Shown one piece after another: positions 8,926-19,265 of a DNA stretch of 61,600 nt (position 1 is its first letter; every line of letters begins with the position of its first letter). Made by a program: the position numbers and the translations under genes. The DNA comes from Propionibacteriaceae bacterium (GTDB taxonomy: Bacteria; Actinomycetota; Actinomycetes; Propionibacteriales; Propionibacteriaceae): positions 3,010 through 64,609 of the forward strand of contig JAUNVL010000004.1 of assembly GCA_030537675.1 (NCBI GenBank), given 5' to 3'. The notes beneath the pieces were generated by a model that was not told the DNA's origin, ran no database searches, and saw nothing but the letters and a program-made list of their open reading frames with translations.

Positions 8926-10415
8926 GCCCGTGCCTGCAGACCGGCGGCGCGTCCCAACGCAGCGATCACGGCAGCAGCCTTGTGGGAGCACTCGGCGTCC
9001 TCGGTCTCCGGCACGGAGTCCGCGACGATTCCCGCGCCAGCCTGCACGTGGGCGACGCCGTCCTTGAGCACGGCAGTGCGGATGGCGATGGCGACGTCGG
9101 AGTTTCCGGCGAAGTCGAAGTAGCCCACCACCCCGCCGTACAGTCCCCGCCGGCTCACCTCCAGCTCATCGATGATTTCCATGGCCCGCACCTTGGGGGC
9201 CCCCGACAGGGTGCCGGCCGGGAAGCAGGACAGCGTCGCCGCCAGGGCGGTATGACCCGGCGCGATGCGACCGCTGACCGCAGCCTCCAGATGCATGATG
9301 TGGCTGTAGCGGTGGATGTTCATGAACTCGTGGACCACGACGCTGCCCGGCTCGCTGATGCGGGCAAGGTCGTTGCGGCCCAGATCAACCAGCATGATGT
9401 GCTCGGAGCGTTCCTTGGGATCTGCGAGCAACTCCTCCGCCAACGCCTTGTCCTCGGCATCCGTCTTTCCTCTGGGCCGGGATCCGGCGATGGGCCGTGT
9501 CGTGGCCACGCCGTCCTTGACGGTGACGAGCGCCTCCGGGCTCGAGCCCACGACGTCGAAGCCAGGCAGCCGCAGCAGGTAGAGGTAGGGGCTGGGGTTG
9601 GTCAGACGCAGGCAGCGATACACATCCAGGGCGTCCGCGTCGCAAGCCATGTCGAAACGCTGGGACACCACCACCTGAAATGCCTCCCCCGCCTTGATCT
9701 CCTCGATGGCGGCACGCACCGCATCCTGGTAGGACTCCGGGTCTCGCTGGCGGCGCACGACGGGTGGGACCGGCTCCGCCACCGGCTGCGCCAGGGTCCG
9801 CCGTGGCTGACAGACCTGTCGGCGCATCTCCTCCACGGCCGCGACGGCTGCGCCGTAGGCCTTCTCTGCGCCGTCGTCGCCGCCGTCGAAGTTGATGGCG
9901 TTGGCGATCAACCACACCTCGGAGCGGTGGTGGTCGAACACGGCCAGTTCGCTGGTGAGCATCATCACCATCTCGGGCAGCTGGAGGTCATCGACGCACG
10001 AGTCCGGCAGCTTCTCCAGCCTTCGGACCACGTCGTAGCCCAGGTATCCCACCATCCCCGCGTGGAAGGGCGGCAGGCCCGGGGTGGCGGGCGTGGCCAG
10101 TTCTTCGAGGGTTTCCTGCAGCACGGCCAGCGGGTCACCGTCACCGATACCGACGAGTTCACGGCCCTGCCACGTTGCACGACCATCCGTCTCGGTGAGC
10201 GTGGCCGCAGCGCGGACCCCGATGAAGGAGTATCTCGCCCAGACACCTGCCTCCGCGGACTCGAACAGGTACGTGCCCTCCCGCGTGCCGCACAGGGCGT
10301 CGTAGAGGCCGATGGGGGTGACGTCATCGGCCAGCATCCGGGCATGCACGCTGATGACGCGCCGGGTCTTGGCAAGCTCGACGAATTCCTCCTGGGTGGG
10401 GCTGATCGTCATCAT
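8922..10415 (-). CDS. trpE: anthranilate synthase component I
   Basis: A 497-residue enzyme that makes anthranilate from chorismate with ammonia from TrpG, which is not in the window. The chorismate-binding signature [20 protein letters not shown] and the GSSPE and [10 protein letters not shown] motifs are intact. The N-terminal TYLFESAE segment corresponds to the tryptophan feedback-binding site, so product inhibition is likely kept. The ATG at 10415 overlaps the hisI stop; a second ATG follows immediately. The order hisI-trpE is common in actinobacteria. Confidence 0.97.
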   Translation of the reverse strand: MMTISPTQEEFVELAKTRRVISVHARMLADDVTPIGLYDALCGTREGTYLFESAEAGVWARYSFIGVRAAATLTETDGRATWQGRELVGIGDGDPLAVLQETLEELATPATPGLPPFHAGMVGYLGYDVVRRLEKLPDSCVDDLQLPEMVMMLTSELAVFDHHRSEVWLIANAINFDGGDDGAEKAYGAAVAAVEEMRRQVCQPRRTLAQPVAEPVPPVVRRQRDPESYQDAVRAAIEEIKAGEAFQVVVSQRFDMACDADALDVYRCLRLTNPSPYLYLLRLPGFDVVGSSPEALVTVKDGVATTRPIAGSRPRGKTDAEDKALAEELLADPKERSEHIMLVDLGRNDLARISEPGSVVVHEFMNIHRYSHIMHLEAAVSGRIAPGHTALAATLSCFPAGTLSGAPKVRAMEIIDELEVSRRGLYGGVVGYFDFAGNSDVAIAIRTAVLKDGVAHVQAGAGIVADSVPETEDAECSHKAAAVIAALGRAAGLQARA

Positions 10416-10741
10416 GCGACGTCACCTTCCTGCAGTTCCGTGAAGAAGCAGGTGCGTGAACCGGTGTGACAGGCTGCGCCCTCCTGGTGAACGCGCACCA
10501 GGATGGTGTCGCCGTCGCAGTCGAGGTGCACGGACTCCACGGCCTGTGTGTGGCCCGAGGTCTCGCCCTTGACCCAGTACTCGCCGCGGCTGCGGGACCA
10601 GTACGTGGCACGTCGGGTGGCGAGCGTGCGACGCACCGCCTCCGCGTCCATCCACGCGAGCATCAGCACCTCACCGGTGGCGGCATCCTGCGCAACGGCA
10701 GGCAGCAGGCCATCGTCATTGAACTTCAGTTGCGGTCCCAT
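10412..10741 (-). CDS. hisI: phosphoribosyl-AMP cyclohydrolase
   Basis: A 109-residue protein for the third step of histidine synthesis, hydrolysing phosphoribosyl-AMP. The metal sites are visible: DCDGD and the Cys motif CHTGSRTCF, plus [17 protein letters not shown] for the substrate. Normal single-domain length without a fused HisE. The ATG at 10741 is preceded by CACAAT 7 bases upstream, so it is probably leaderless and starts the hisI-trp transcript. Confidence 0.95.
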   Translation of the reverse strand: MGPQLKFNDDGLLPAVAQDAATGEVLMLAWMDAEAVRRTLATRRATYWSRSRGEYWVKGETSGHTQAVESVHLDCDGDTILVRVHQEGAACHTGSRTCFFTELQEGDVA

Positions 10742-10849
10742 GGGCGCAATTGTGACAGGCCGCGCGAGCTCGGCGATCTCAAGCCATCCCGCCACGCGTG
10801 ACTGCGTGCTGGATCGAGGACGTCGGGTCAGGCTACTAGGGTTGCGATC
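10742..10849. promoter_or_regulatory. divergent leaderless promoters, hisI-trp and TIGR03085 gene
   Basis: Minus strand: CACAAT at 10749-10754, 7 bases before the hisI ATG. Plus strand: TAGGGT at 10837-10842, 7 bases before the ATG at 10850. Neither gene has a Shine-Dalgarno sequence. With no leader RNA, the trp cluster cannot use a classical leader-peptide attenuator at this promoter. Confidence 0.5.
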
Positions 10850-11461
10850 ATGACTCTTGCCCAACGCCAACGCGCACAACTCCTCGACCTCTTTGCCGAG
10901 CTCGGGCCATTCGCCCCCACCCTGTGTGAGGGCTGGAAGACCCAGGACCTGGCCGCGCACCTCTACATCCGCGAGCACAAGCCACGCGCACTCCCGGGCA
11001 TGGGAATGGCACGGTTCTCCGACCTGACCGATCGCATCCAGATGGAGTCCCTGCACAAGCACGGCTTCCTCGGACTGGTCGACAAGCTGCGCAAGCCCAG
11101 TCTCCTGATGCGGCCACTGGACGCCGTGGTCAACGGGGCGGAGTACTTCATCCACCACATGGACGTGCTGCGCGCCAACGGCCGTGACCAGGAGATCAGC
11201 GCCAAGGATGAGGACTCGCTGCGCACTCCCATCAAGATGTTTGCGGGCAAGACGGCCAAGGCCTACGGCGACAGGGTCGTCGTCGACACCTTGGACGGAA
11301 AGAAGCTGGAACTCGGTCAGGGCACCCGCACCGTCCACCTCGTCGGCAAGCCTTCCGAGGTCCTGTTGTTCCTCGCGGGACGCACGGAGCACGCGAACGT
11401 GGAAGTCATCGGCGAGCCAGAAAACGTCAAGAAGTTCACGGAATCCGCTGGCGGAATCTGA
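10850..11461 (+). CDS. TIGR03085 family metal-binding protein (DinB/mycothiol-enzyme fold)
   Basis: A 203-residue protein with the family hallmark [21 protein letters not shown] near residues 25-46 and [15 protein letters not shown] near residues 95-110. Its His residues are the likely metal ligands of the four-helix DinB/maleylpyruvate-isomerase fold. Related actinobacterial proteins use mycothiol, but this subfamily has no established reaction. It appears to be transcribed alone, divergently from hisI. Confidence 0.8.
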   Translation: MTLAQRQRAQLLDLFAELGPFAPTLCEGWKTQDLAAHLYIREHKPRALPGMGMARFSDLTDRIQMESLHKHGFLGLVDKLRKPSLLMRPLDAVVNGAEYFIHHMDVLRANGRDQEISAKDEDSLRTPIKMFAGKTAKAYGDRVVVDTLDGKKLELGQGTRTVHLVGKPSEVLLFLAGRTEHANVEVIGEPENVKKFTESAGGI

Positions 11462-11499
11462 CCGGCGCGAATCGTTCGCGCGTCGTGCAGGATGGTGAC

Positions 11500-11769
11500 A
11501 TGCGACGGATACATGCCATCATCTCGGGCCAGGTCCAGGGTGTGGGTTTCCGGTACCACACCCAACGCGTGAGCGAGCGCCTGCAACTGACGGGGTGGGT
11601 ACGCAATCTCCCTGATGGCACCGTCGAGGCAGAGGTCGAAGGGGATCAGGAGTCGGTGGAGAAACTCCTGGCATGGCTCGGCGACGGGCCGGCAGGCGCG
11701 CGCGTCCGGCATGTCCGGGTCACCGACATCACTCCCGCGGGGGGTTCCGGCTTCGACGTCCGCTTCTGA
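11500..11769 (+). CDS. acyP: acylphosphatase
   Basis: About 89 residues. The active-site loop [13 protein letters not shown] carries the phosphate-binding Arg, and [17 protein letters not shown] carries the catalytic Asn. Hydrolyses acyl phosphates such as acetyl phosphate or 1,3-bisphosphoglycerate. I prefer ATG 11500, which gives the usual [10 protein letters not shown] start; a GTG at 11485 would add five residues. Confidence 0.93.
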   Translation: MRRIHAIISGQVQGVGFRYHTQRVSERLQLTGWVRNLPDGTVEAEVEGDQESVEKLLAWLGDGPAGARVRHVRVTDITPAGGSGFDVRF

Positions 11770-11975
11770 CGTCCGCGTCAACAGGTGTTTTCTCACGGAC
11801 CCGGTGGTGGACGCATCAACTTTCGGGGACTGTTTTCCAATGCTCATTGAATGCTTCCTTCATTCCTGATTAATGTGCTGACGAGGCGCACGCACATCCT
11901 TGGACCGCTCCGATGGCTACGACGCGTGTGTTCCCCCAGCCTGGTCACCGCCAGGAACGAAGGAGAAGTATCAGC
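11770..11975 (+). promoter_or_regulatory. A+T-richer leader region before the PL8 lyase
   Basis: No gene is evident. A possible promoter pairs TTGAAT (near 11848-11853) with TTAATG 17 bases later. AGGAG at 11961-11965 is the ribosome-binding site for the GTG at 11976. Small inverted repeats occur but none is convincing as an operator. Confidence 0.3.
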
Positions 11976-14543
11976 GTGGTTGTTTCTCGACGAGGATTTA
12001 TGTATGGCTCAGGCGCTGTCGCCGTGGCAGCGGCCTTTGGTCCCAGCTTCCTGCAGGCGGCATCAGCCGCACCAACCCTCACGGGCCAGGACCTGGAGCT
12101 CCTCCGCGAGCGTTGGGTCGACTCACTCACGGGTCGCAAGTTCATCCCGGATTCCCCCGAAACTTTCACCGCGGCCATCGCAGATCTGGACAGCCGAGCC
12201 GACGCGTTGCTCGGCCTGGTGAGTCCCACAGCCACCCGCTTCTTCAGCAACCGTGACTGGGCCGTCGGGGCATCGGACACCGTCAAGTCCAACATGATGC
12301 GCATGAACTACGTTGATCTCCAGGTGCTGGCGACGGCATGGGTGACCCCGACGTCAAAGCACTTTGGCTCCGCCTCCGTGCTTGGCACCGTCAAGCAGGG
12401 CCTGGCCCACATGCACAGCTCCGTCTACAACACGAACACGGCGTGGTGGGGCAACTGGTGGTCCTGGAACATCGGAGCGACGCGTCCGCTTGCCGACATG
12501 ATGGCCATACTGCACGCCGAACTGGATCAGAGCGCCATCGACGACTACTGCGCGGCCATCGACCATTTCCTGCCGGAACGGGATCCGCGGCTGCAGTTGT
12601 CCAGCGGTGGAGCTCAGGTGTCCGAGGGCGCAAACCGCGTCGACATCTGCCGCGCCATCATCGTGCGCTCAATCGTGCAACCCGACACGGAACTCCTCGC
12701 GGACTCCGTGGCAGCGCTGAGCCCAACATGGCAGTACGTGACGGAGGGCAACGGGTTCTTCCGCGACGGCTCCTTCGTCCAGCACTCCACCATCGGCTAC
12801 ACCGGCACCTACGGCCTCGTGCTCCTGAGCGGTTTGTCGCGTCTCTTTGCCCTGCTGGCTGGCACCGCATTCGATATCACGGATGAGACCAGCAGCAACC
12901 TGCTCGGCGTGATCGAGGGTTCCTTTGCACCCCTGATGTACAACGGCCAGATGATGGATTCCGTTCGGGGACGAGCCATCTCGCGCCCGGAGGAACGCAG
13001 CATCGACAACGGCAATCAACTGATCGAGTACACATTGCGCTTGGCGGACGCCGCCAACGACGAAACCGCCGAGCGCTGGCGTGGCCTGTGCAAGCAGTGG
13101 ATCCAGACCAATGGCGCTGAGACCATCACTGCTTCCACGGACATCACCCGGCTCGCTCTCGTGACCAACCTGATGGCCTCCGAGGTCAAGCCCGCGAACG
13201 ATGCCACCGGGCCGCACATTTTCCCTGCGATGGACAGACTCGTCCATCGCTCCCCCGCCAACGACTGGGCGCTCTGCCTCGCCATGTGCTCCAACCGCAT
13301 CGCCTGGTCCGAAGGGACACCCCAGGAGAACTTCCTCAGCGCCAAGACCAGCCAGGGCATGACGTATGTCTACCTTTCCGATGATGACGACCATTTCGAT
13401 GATGAGTACTGGGCAACGTGTGATCTCGAGGCCCCCGTCGGCACCACCGTGGACATGACGCCGCTGAAGAAGAACCCCGAGGGCACCTGGGGCAACGAGA
13501 CGCCGGACAACGAGTGGACTGGTGGCGCTCAGCTGGCGGACATGGCGGTGGCGGGAATGCACCTCATCGCCCCCGGTGGCACGGGGCTGGTGGCACGCAA
13601 GACCTGGTTCACACTCCCGGACATGATCGTCGCACTGGGTGCTGACATCTCGACCGGCAGTGCCGCCGAAGTGCGCACGGTGGTGGAGCATCGCAACCTC
13701 GGAACAGGGCCTCGGGCACTCCACGTCGACGGGGACGCGGTCACGACGCCGAGCCAAGTGACCAGTCCGAAGTGGGCCCACATCGAGGGGGTGGGTGGCT
13801 ACGTCTTCCTGGACGAGGCGTCGGAACTCCTCGCCGGGGTGGCCGAGCGTGAAGGTGCGTGGAAGCGGAACAACACCAATGCCGGCGCCGGCTCCGAAGT
13901 GGTGCAGCGCCGCCAGTACGCCACGCTGGCCTACCACCACGGTGTGGGTGCGGACGTCAAGGACGCCAACTACGCCTACGCCCTGCTGCCCAATGCATCG
14001 CGGGCGGGGACCGTCGCGCGCGCTGCCGAGCCCAAGGTGTCAGTCCTCAGCAATGACGCCACCAGCCAGTCCGTCGGCCTCTCCGGCGGAGTCACCGGGG
14101 CGACCTTCTGGGCACCCGGAACCGCGGGTGATTTCACCAGTGATGCCAGTCTGTGTCTGCTCGCCCGGCGAGGCAGGAACACGATGGACATGGCCGTCAG
14201 CGATCCCACCCAGCAGCAGGACGTCGTCCGTCTGAGCGTGGCGGGCATGGACACCCGAAGCGTCGAAGGTCCAGACGCAGAGCGGGTGACGTTCGAGCAG
14301 AAGGGCGACGACACCTCGCTCGTCATCGACACCTCCGGCGCTGCCGGCCTGACGTTGTCGTTCGTGCTCAAGGGGGTCCCGGACGAGCCGGAGCCGTCGC
14401 CATCACCCTCTGCGTCGCCCTCAGCCTCGCCGTCCCCGAAGCCGTCGCAGTCCCCATCGGCCAAGCCAAGCGTGTCCCCCACGTCCAGGCCCACGACGAC
14501 GCCTTCGCCAGGACGTCCCGGATTGCCCAGCACCGGAGTCTGA
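11976..14543 (+). CDS. secreted polysaccharide lyase family 8 (hyaluronate/chondroitin/xanthan lyase type)
   Basis: An 855-residue protein that cleaves uronate-containing polysaccharides by beta-elimination. A Tat signal (SRRGFM at residues 4-9, Ala-rich end ASAAP) directs folded export. The PL8 alpha-toroid motif NWWSWNIG starts at 160, and the catalytic triad can be placed as N220, H270, Y279, with the spacing known for streptococcal hyaluronate lyase (50 and 9 residues). The last 55 residues are a Ser/Pro-rich linker ending in LPSTGV and a stop, without the hydrophobic helix and basic tail of a sortase signal. GTG 11976 is preferred because AGGAG is 10 bases upstream. Whether the substrate is hyaluronan, chondroitin or another glycan cannot be read. 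Confidence 0.9.
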   Translation: MVVSRRGFMYGSGAVAVAAAFGPSFLQAASAAPTLTGQDLELLRERWVDSLTGRKFIPDSPETFTAAIADLDSRADALLGLVSPTATRFFSNRDWAVGASDTVKSNMMRMNYVDLQVLATAWVTPTSKHFGSASVLGTVKQGLAHMHSSVYNTNTAWWGNWWSWNIGATRPLADMMAILHAELDQSAIDDYCAAIDHFLPERDPRLQLSSGGAQVSEGANRVDICRAIIVRSIVQPDTELLADSVAALSPTWQYVTEGNGFFRDGSFVQHSTIGYTGTYGLVLLSGLSRLFALLAGTAFDITDETSSNLLGVIEGSFAPLMYNGQMMDSVRGRAISRPEERSIDNGNQLIEYTLRLADAANDETAERWRGLCKQWIQTNGAETITASTDITRLALVTNLMASEVKPANDATGPHIFPAMDRLVHRSPANDWALCLAMCSNRIAWSEGTPQENFLSAKTSQGMTYVYLSDDDDHFDDEYWATCDLEAPVGTTVDMTPLKKNPEGTWGNETPDNEWTGGAQLADMAVAGMHLIAPGGTGLVARKTWFTLPDMIVALGADISTGSAAEVRTVVEHRNLGTGPRALHVDGDAVTTPSQVTSPKWAHIEGVGGYVFLDEASELLAGVAEREGAWKRNNTNAGAGSEVVQRRQYATLAYHHGVGADVKDANYAYALLPNASRAGTVARAAEPKVSVLSNDATSQSVGLSGGVTGATFWAPGTAGDFTSDASLCLLARRGRNTMDMAVSDPTQQQDVVRLSVAGMDTRSVEGPDAERVTFEQKGDDTSLVIDTSGAAGLTLSFVLKGVPDEPEPSPSPSASPSASPSPKPSQSPSAKPSVSPTSRPTTTPSPGRPGLPSTGV

Positions 14544-14550
14544 GAAGGCG

Positions 14551-14585
14551 CTCCAGGTCCGCGAGATGTTCTCGCGGACCTGGAG
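14551..14585 (+). terminator. rho-independent-type hairpin after the PL8 gene
   Basis: A perfect 15-bp stem (14551-14565 with 14571-14585) around the loop ATGTT, starting 7 bases after the PL8 stop. It is followed by only a weak T run. The next ~155 bases to 14741 hold no recognisable gene. Confidence 0.8.
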
Positions 14586-14741
14586 TTCCCAGTCCAACGC
14601 CCGTGCCCCCCAAAAAAACAGATCGCCGGAGTTGTGTGCAAGGGCACGCCACGCCGCCACCGTTTTCGCACGGTGCACCTTCCAACTCAACGGCGCCAAC
14701 AAACCCATCCCCGTCTGCGGATTGCGCCACACGAGCGCAGG

Positions 14742-15854
14742 TCAGGGGCCGGATGTGATCTCCGCAACGCGCACCTTCCGCGACTCACGCAGAGACAGTG
14801 TCAAGGCATCCGCGGTGGCGATGGCTGCCGTCGCCGCGGACCCATCGGTCAGCGCCTTGAACTCCGCGAGCGGCTCCTTGCCCTGGAGGAGACCCTGGAA
14901 GTAGTCGAGTTCCTCGTCGATGATCCCCCTCAGCCACAGGGGCGGCCGGTCCTGCGGGCTGCCGTAGATGATGGGACCGTCGGAGCCGCGATCGCGCTGG
15001 ATGCCGCGGCGCTCTTCGTCTTCCGCCTGACTCCTGTGCAGCAGGAACTTCTCCGAGCGATCAGCGGTCCGCAGTTCGCAGCTGACGTCGCGCATGTCGA
15101 TGCGAATTGCCCCGAGCGTGCCCTGGATGAGGATGTGGTGTTCCGGCCAGCGAAAGGCGGAGCCGTACTCCATGGCGGCGAACCGGTTCTCCCCGAATTC
15201 CAGGGTGATCACGAGCATGTCGTCCTCGTCGCCGAAAGCGGTGCCCTGGTGCGCAACATTGCCGCCCACCATCGTCGCGACGGTTGCTGGGCCCATGATG
15301 GCCTGCACCAGGTCGAGCTCGTGGATGTGGTGGTAGAGGTGCCCGCCTGAGAGCTCCCGGCGCTTTTTCCAGCTGACCGACTCCTTGGGCTCCTCCCAGC
15401 CCGTGCGCACCGCGCGGCAGAAGATCACGTCACCGATGACACCCTCGTTGATCAGTTGCTTGGTGCGCCGGACTCCGGCCATGAAGTGGGTGACGTGGCC
15501 CGCCATGAACAACACGCCGGCCGCCGCCGTGGCCTCCACCATCGCCGCGCAGTCAGCGTAGGTCAGGGCGATGGGCTTCTCGCAGAACACGTGCTTCCCC
15601 GACTGCGCAGCCAACAACACCGGCTCCAGGTGTGCCCAGTTGGGCGACGCCACCACCACCACGTCGACGTCGCCCGCGTTGCAGAGCTCTTCGACGGTAC
15701 CGGCGACCCGGGCCCCCAGCTCGACAGCCACCGGTGAAACGTTTTCCGGATCGTGGACCGCCGCCACCAGGGACCCAGGGCGCGCCGCGAGGGAGCGCCC
15801 CATCTCCGCGCCGAAGTACCCGGTGCCAACGATCCCGTATCTCACAGTGTCCAT
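14742..15854 (-). CDS. nanOx: probable 2,7-anhydro-N-acetylneuraminate hydratase/oxidoreductase (NanOx/YjhC type, Gfo/Idh/MocA)
   Basis: A 370-residue protein with the Rossmann motif GIVGTGYFGAE at 7-17, the EKP lysine in HVFCEKPIAL (K93), and SWKKRRELSGGHLYHHIHELD at 161-181 (H175, H176, H178). As I remember E. coli YjhC, these motifs match nearly residue for residue, as do FMAGH, FGDEDDML, GSAFRWPEH, PLWL and ATADALTLS, across a similar length. YjhC and Ruminococcus gnavus NanOx convert 2,7-anhydro-Neu5Ac to Neu5Ac with an NAD cofactor that is regenerated. A sialate operon begins about 4.3 kb away, on the other side of gatCAB. The assignment rests on memory of the family, not a search; other sugar dehydrogenases remain possible. 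Confidence 0.72.
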   Translation of the reverse strand: MDTVRYGIVGTGYFGAEMGRSLAARPGSLVAAVHDPENVSPVAVELGARVAGTVEELCNAGDVDVVVVASPNWAHLEPVLLAAQSGKHVFCEKPIALTYADCAAMVEATAAAGVLFMAGHVTHFMAGVRRTKQLINEGVIGDVIFCRAVRTGWEEPKESVSWKKRRELSGGHLYHHIHELDLVQAIMGPATVATMVGGNVAHQGTAFGDEDDMLVITLEFGENRFAAMEYGSAFRWPEHHILIQGTLGAIRIDMRDVSCELRTADRSEKFLLHRSQAEDEERRGIQRDRGSDGPIIYGSPQDRPPLWLRGIIDEELDYFQGLLQGKEPLAEFKALTDGSAATAAIATADALTLSLRESRKVRVAEITSGP

Positions 15855-15856
15855 GG

Positions 15857-15873
15857 CTCGTGTGTACCACGAG
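15857..15873. promoter_or_regulatory. inverted repeat at the nanOx start
   Basis: CTCGTG-TGTAC-CACGAG (6+6 arms, 5-base spacer) lies 2 bases upstream of the nanOx ATG. Its position would let a bound regulator block transcription or initiation. It does not share sequence with the palindrome before the transporter operon. Confidence 0.3.
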
Positions 15874-15896
15874 ATGCCAGGTGCTGGGCTCAGGCG

Positions 15897-17384
15897 TCAG
15901 CCGAGTTCCTCCAACACCAGCTCGCGGACCCTCGCCGCGTCGGCCTGGCCGCGCATGGCCTTCATGACCTGACCGATGAGTGCGCCAATGGCCTGATGCT
16001 TGCCGTCGCGAATCTTGGCGGCAACATCGGGGTTCTCGGCGATGGCTTTGTCAACGGCGGCCTTCAGGGCGCCGTCATCGGAGACGATGGCGAGCCCGCG
16101 TGTGTCCACCACCTCACGAGCAGAGCCCTCACCGGCCAGCACCCCCTCGAATACCTGTCGGGCGAGCTTGTCATTCAGTTCGCCGGAGGCGACGAGTGCC
16201 GCCACCTCCGCAACGTCCTTCGGGGTGATGGACAGCTCCTCGAGTTCGACGCCCGCCTCGTTGGCGCGGCGGGCGAGTTCGCCCACCCACCACTTCCGCG
16301 CGGCCTGCGGTGAGGCGCCCTCGGCGACGGTCTCCTCGATCATGTCCATGGCGCCGACGGCGATGATGTCACGCATGGAGAGATCGTCGGCATCCCACTC
16401 CCGGGAGAGACGATTGCGGCGCGCGACCGGCTGTTCGGGCAGCGTGGCTCGCAGCTCCTCGATCCATTCGGGGCTGGGCGCGATCGGCACCAGGTCGGGC
16501 TCGGCAAAATAGCGGTAGTCCTGCTCATCCTCCTTCGAGCGGCCCGAACGGGTGGTGCCGGTGCCCTCGTCGAAGTGGCGTGTCTCCTGCTTGACCCGTC
16601 CGCCCGCCTGGAGCAGCGCACCCTGGCGACGCATCTCGAACGTGATGGCACGCTCGACGGAGCGCAGGGAATTCACGTTCTTCGTCTCGGTGCGCGTGCC
16701 CAGTTCCTGGTCACCCTTGGGCGCGAGCGAGATGTTGGCGTCACAACGCAGCGATCCGTGTTCCATGCGGACGTCGGACACCTTGAGCGCCCGCATCAGG
16801 TCACGCAGGTGCGAAACGTAGGCCTTGGCCACCTGCGGTGCCTTCGCGCCGGTACCGGTGATGGGCTTCGTCACGATCTCGATGAGCGGCGTCCCGGCGC
16901 GGTTGTAGTCCAGCAACGAGTACTCGGCGCCGTGGATGCGGCCGCTGGTCCCCACATGGGTCAGTTTGCCGGCGTCCTCCTCCATATGGGCGCGCTCGAC
17001 CTCGATGCGGAACGTTTCGCCGTCGACGTCGAGCTCCACCCAGCCGTCGTGCGCGATGGGCTCGTCGTACTGCGAGGTCTGGAAATTCTTCGTCATGTCC
17101 GGGTAGAAATAGTTCTTCCGGGCGAAGCGGCCCCAGGGGGCGATCCGGCAGTTCAGCGCGAGCCCGATGCGGATGGCTGATTCCACTGCCTTGGCGTTGA
17201 CCACCGGCAGCGACCCGGGCAGGCCGAGGCACACGGGGCAGGTCTGCGAATTGGGTTCCGCGCCGAACGTGGTGGAGCAGCCGCAGAACATCTTGGAGGC
17301 GGTGGAGAGCTCGACGTGCACCTCCAGCCCGATCGCTGGATCGAAGCTCTCCAGGACGTCGTCATAGTCGAGCATGTCGGTCAT
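15897..17384 (-). CDS. gatB: Asp-tRNA(Asn)/Glu-tRNA(Gln) amidotransferase subunit B
   Basis: A 495-residue subunit that binds the mischarged tRNA and activates the acyl group. Visible are the N-terminal GLEVHVEL, the zinc-type Cys motifs CGCS and CPVCLGLPG, the [14 protein letters not shown] segment, and a C-terminal helical GatB/Yqey domain ([25 protein letters not shown]). The ATG at 17384 overlaps the gatA stop (ATGA). A longer open frame upstream lies within gatA and is not coding. Confidence 0.97.
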   Translation of the reverse strand: MTDMLDYDDVLESFDPAIGLEVHVELSTASKMFCGCSTTFGAEPNSQTCPVCLGLPGSLPVVNAKAVESAIRIGLALNCRIAPWGRFARKNYFYPDMTKNFQTSQYDEPIAHDGWVELDVDGETFRIEVERAHMEEDAGKLTHVGTSGRIHGAEYSLLDYNRAGTPLIEIVTKPITGTGAKAPQVAKAYVSHLRDLMRALKVSDVRMEHGSLRCDANISLAPKGDQELGTRTETKNVNSLRSVERAITFEMRRQGALLQAGGRVKQETRHFDEGTGTTRSGRSKEDEQDYRYFAEPDLVPIAPSPEWIEELRATLPEQPVARRNRLSREWDADDLSMRDIIAVGAMDMIEETVAEGASPQAARKWWVGELARRANEAGVELEELSITPKDVAEVAALVASGELNDKLARQVFEGVLAGEGSAREVVDTRGLAIVSDDGALKAAVDKAIAENPDVAAKIRDGKHQAIGALIGQVMKAMRGQADAARVRELVLEELG

Positions 17385-18901
17385 GGATGTACCGCCTTGG
17401 TCTCGGGAAGGGGATGCATGCGTTGCAGGAGCGGCCCGCCCCAGGACTCTTCCAGCGCCGCTTCCAGCCAGCCGCCCACGCGGTAGAGCAGGTCGTCGGC
17501 CAGCGGTGGTGCAATCACCTGCAGGCCGATGGGGAGGCCCTCCTCCGAGGTGCCGATGGGAAACGATGCGGCAGCGTTGCCCGCCAGGTTGGACGGGATG
17601 GTGCACAGGTCAGCCTTGTACATGGCCATGGGCTCATCCATCCGCTCGCCGATCCTGAAGGCGACGGTGGGCGTGGTGGGTGACACGAGGACGTCGCACT
17701 GCTCGAAGGCGGCGTCGAAGTCGCGTGCCACCAGGGTGCGGACCTTCTGCGCAGATCCGTAGTACTGGTCGTGGTAGCCGCTGGACAGGGCGTGGGTACC
17801 GATGATGAGCCGACGCTTCACCTCGCGCCCGAAGCCCTCGCCACGGGTGATGCTGGTGACCGCCTCGGCGCCGTTGGTGCCGTCGTCACCGAGCCTCAGT
17901 CCGTAGCGCATGGCGTCGAAGCGGGCGAGGTTGCTGGAGACCTCTGCCGGATGGATGAGGTAGTAGGCGCTGAGTGCATAGGTGAAGTGTGGGCACGAAA
18001 CTTCGACCACCTCCGCACCAGCGTCCTTGATCATCTGTACGCACTCATTGAAACGGGCCTCGACGTCCTCGTCGTAGCCCTCGCCCCCGAGTTCCCTGAC
18101 CACGCCGACGCGCAGGCCGGAGATGTCACGCGAGCGTGCTGCATCCGCCAGGGCAGGCACCGGCTGGTCGATCGATGTGGAGTCACGTGGGTCATGGCCG
18201 GCCATCACCTCGTGCAACAGGGCCGCGTCCAGGACATTGCGAGCGACCGGTCCGGGCTGGTCCAGGCTGGATGCCATGGCCACGACGCCGAAGCGCGAAA
18301 CGCCGCCATAGGTGGGTTTCACGCCAACGGTACCGGTGAGGGCGCTGGGCTGGCGGATGGAGCCACCCGTGTCGGAGCCCACTGCCAGGGGGGCCAGGAA
18401 GCCGGCGACAGCAGCGGACGAGCCACCACCGGAGCCTCCAGGAACGCGATCCGTGTCCCATGGGTTGCGAGTGGGCCCGAAGGCGGAGGTCTCCGTGGAG
18501 GAACCCATGGCGAACTCGTCCATGTTCGTCTTGCCGAGGATGACCAGGCCGGCGTCGCGCAGGCGTGTGACGACGGTGGCGTCGTAGGGAGGCACCCAGC
18601 CCTCGAGCATGCGCGAACCGCACGTGGTGGGGAGCTGACGGGTGCAGAAGTTGTCCTTGACAGCGATGGGGATGCCGGCGAGTGGACCGAGTTCCTCGCC
18701 AGCGGCCCGGCGGGCATCGACGCTCCTGGCAGCTGCCAGCGCGCCGTCGGCATCCACTGCGAGAAAGGCGTTCAGCGTGGGGTTGACGGCCGCGATCTGC
18801 TCCAGGTGGAGCGACGTCAGATCCTCCGAGGTGATCTCACCGGAGCGCATGAGCTCTGCGAGCTCATGCGCAGGTCTGGTCAAAAGGGTGTAGTCGGTCA
18901 T
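17381..18901 (-). CDS. gatA: Asp-tRNA(Asn)/Glu-tRNA(Gln) amidotransferase subunit A
   Basis: A 506-residue amidase that releases ammonia from glutamine for GatB. The Ser-cis-Ser-Lys triad is intact: Lys in [10 protein letters not shown], and the two serines in [12 protein letters not shown]. The Gly/Ser-rich amidase signature [13 protein letters not shown] precedes it. The ATG at 18901 overlaps the gatC stop by 4 bases, which favours this start over the upstream open frame. Translationally coupled C-A-B order. Confidence 0.97.
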   Translation of the reverse strand: MTDYTLLTRPAHELAELMRSGEITSEDLTSLHLEQIAAVNPTLNAFLAVDADGALAAARSVDARRAAGEELGPLAGIPIAVKDNFCTRQLPTTCGSRMLEGWVPPYDATVVTRLRDAGLVILGKTNMDEFAMGSSTETSAFGPTRNPWDTDRVPGGSGGGSSAAVAGFLAPLAVGSDTGGSIRQPSALTGTVGVKPTYGGVSRFGVVAMASSLDQPGPVARNVLDAALLHEVMAGHDPRDSTSIDQPVPALADAARSRDISGLRVGVVRELGGEGYDEDVEARFNECVQMIKDAGAEVVEVSCPHFTYALSAYYLIHPAEVSSNLARFDAMRYGLRLGDDGTNGAEAVTSITRGEGFGREVKRRLIIGTHALSSGYHDQYYGSAQKVRTLVARDFDAAFEQCDVLVSPTTPTVAFRIGERMDEPMAMYKADLCTIPSNLAGNAAASFPIGTSEEGLPIGLQVIAPPLADDLLYRVGGWLEAALEESWGGPLLQRMHPLPETKAVHP

Positions 18902-19194
18902 GAGTCCTCGCTCAGGATCTGGGGAACGCGGAACCGACCATCCTCGACGGCAGGCGCACCCGAGAGCGCCTCCTCCGGCGTCAGGGAGGGCATGACGACG
19001 TCGGCCCTCATCACGTTGGTCATCGGCAGCGCGTGCGTCATCATCGGGATGTCGTCGCCCGCGATCTCGGAGACCTGGTCCACAGACGACAGGATGATGT
19101 CGAGTTCGGGTGCGAGCGCGGCACATTCAGCCTCGCTCAGGTGGAGGCGGGCCAGCCCGGCCAGACGGGCAACATCGTCAGCGGTCAACGCCAC
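18898..19194 (-). CDS. gatC: Asp-tRNA(Asn)/Glu-tRNA(Gln) amidotransferase subunit C
   Basis: A 98-residue subunit that wraps GatA and stabilises the complex. [19 protein letters not shown] is the typical N-terminal helix and the C-terminal FRVPQIL the typical end. GTG start with GAGGAG 7 bases upstream. A TAGGAT element at 19237-19242 (minus strand) is a likely -10 for the gatCAB operon. Confidence 0.93.
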   Translation of the reverse strand: MALTADDVARLAGLARLHLSEAECAALAPELDIILSSVDQVSEIAGDDIPMMTHALPMTNVMRADVVMPSLTPEEALSGAPAVEDGRFRVPQILSEDS

Positions 19195-19265
19195 TTCTTC
19201 GCTCCTCAGGGAATGGAAACTGCGGGGGACGGGTCCATCCTAGGGGTTCGCGGAGCGGGACGAAT

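Noticed and set aside
10742..10849. Tryptophan leader-peptide attenuator before hisI-trpE
   Set aside because: The -10 element lies 7 bases from the hisI start, so there is no leader RNA, and no Trp-rich small frame was seen.
15929..17606. Extended N-terminus of GatB
   Set aside because: The extra residues lie inside gatA; the ATG at 17384 overlaps the gatA stop exactly (ATGA).
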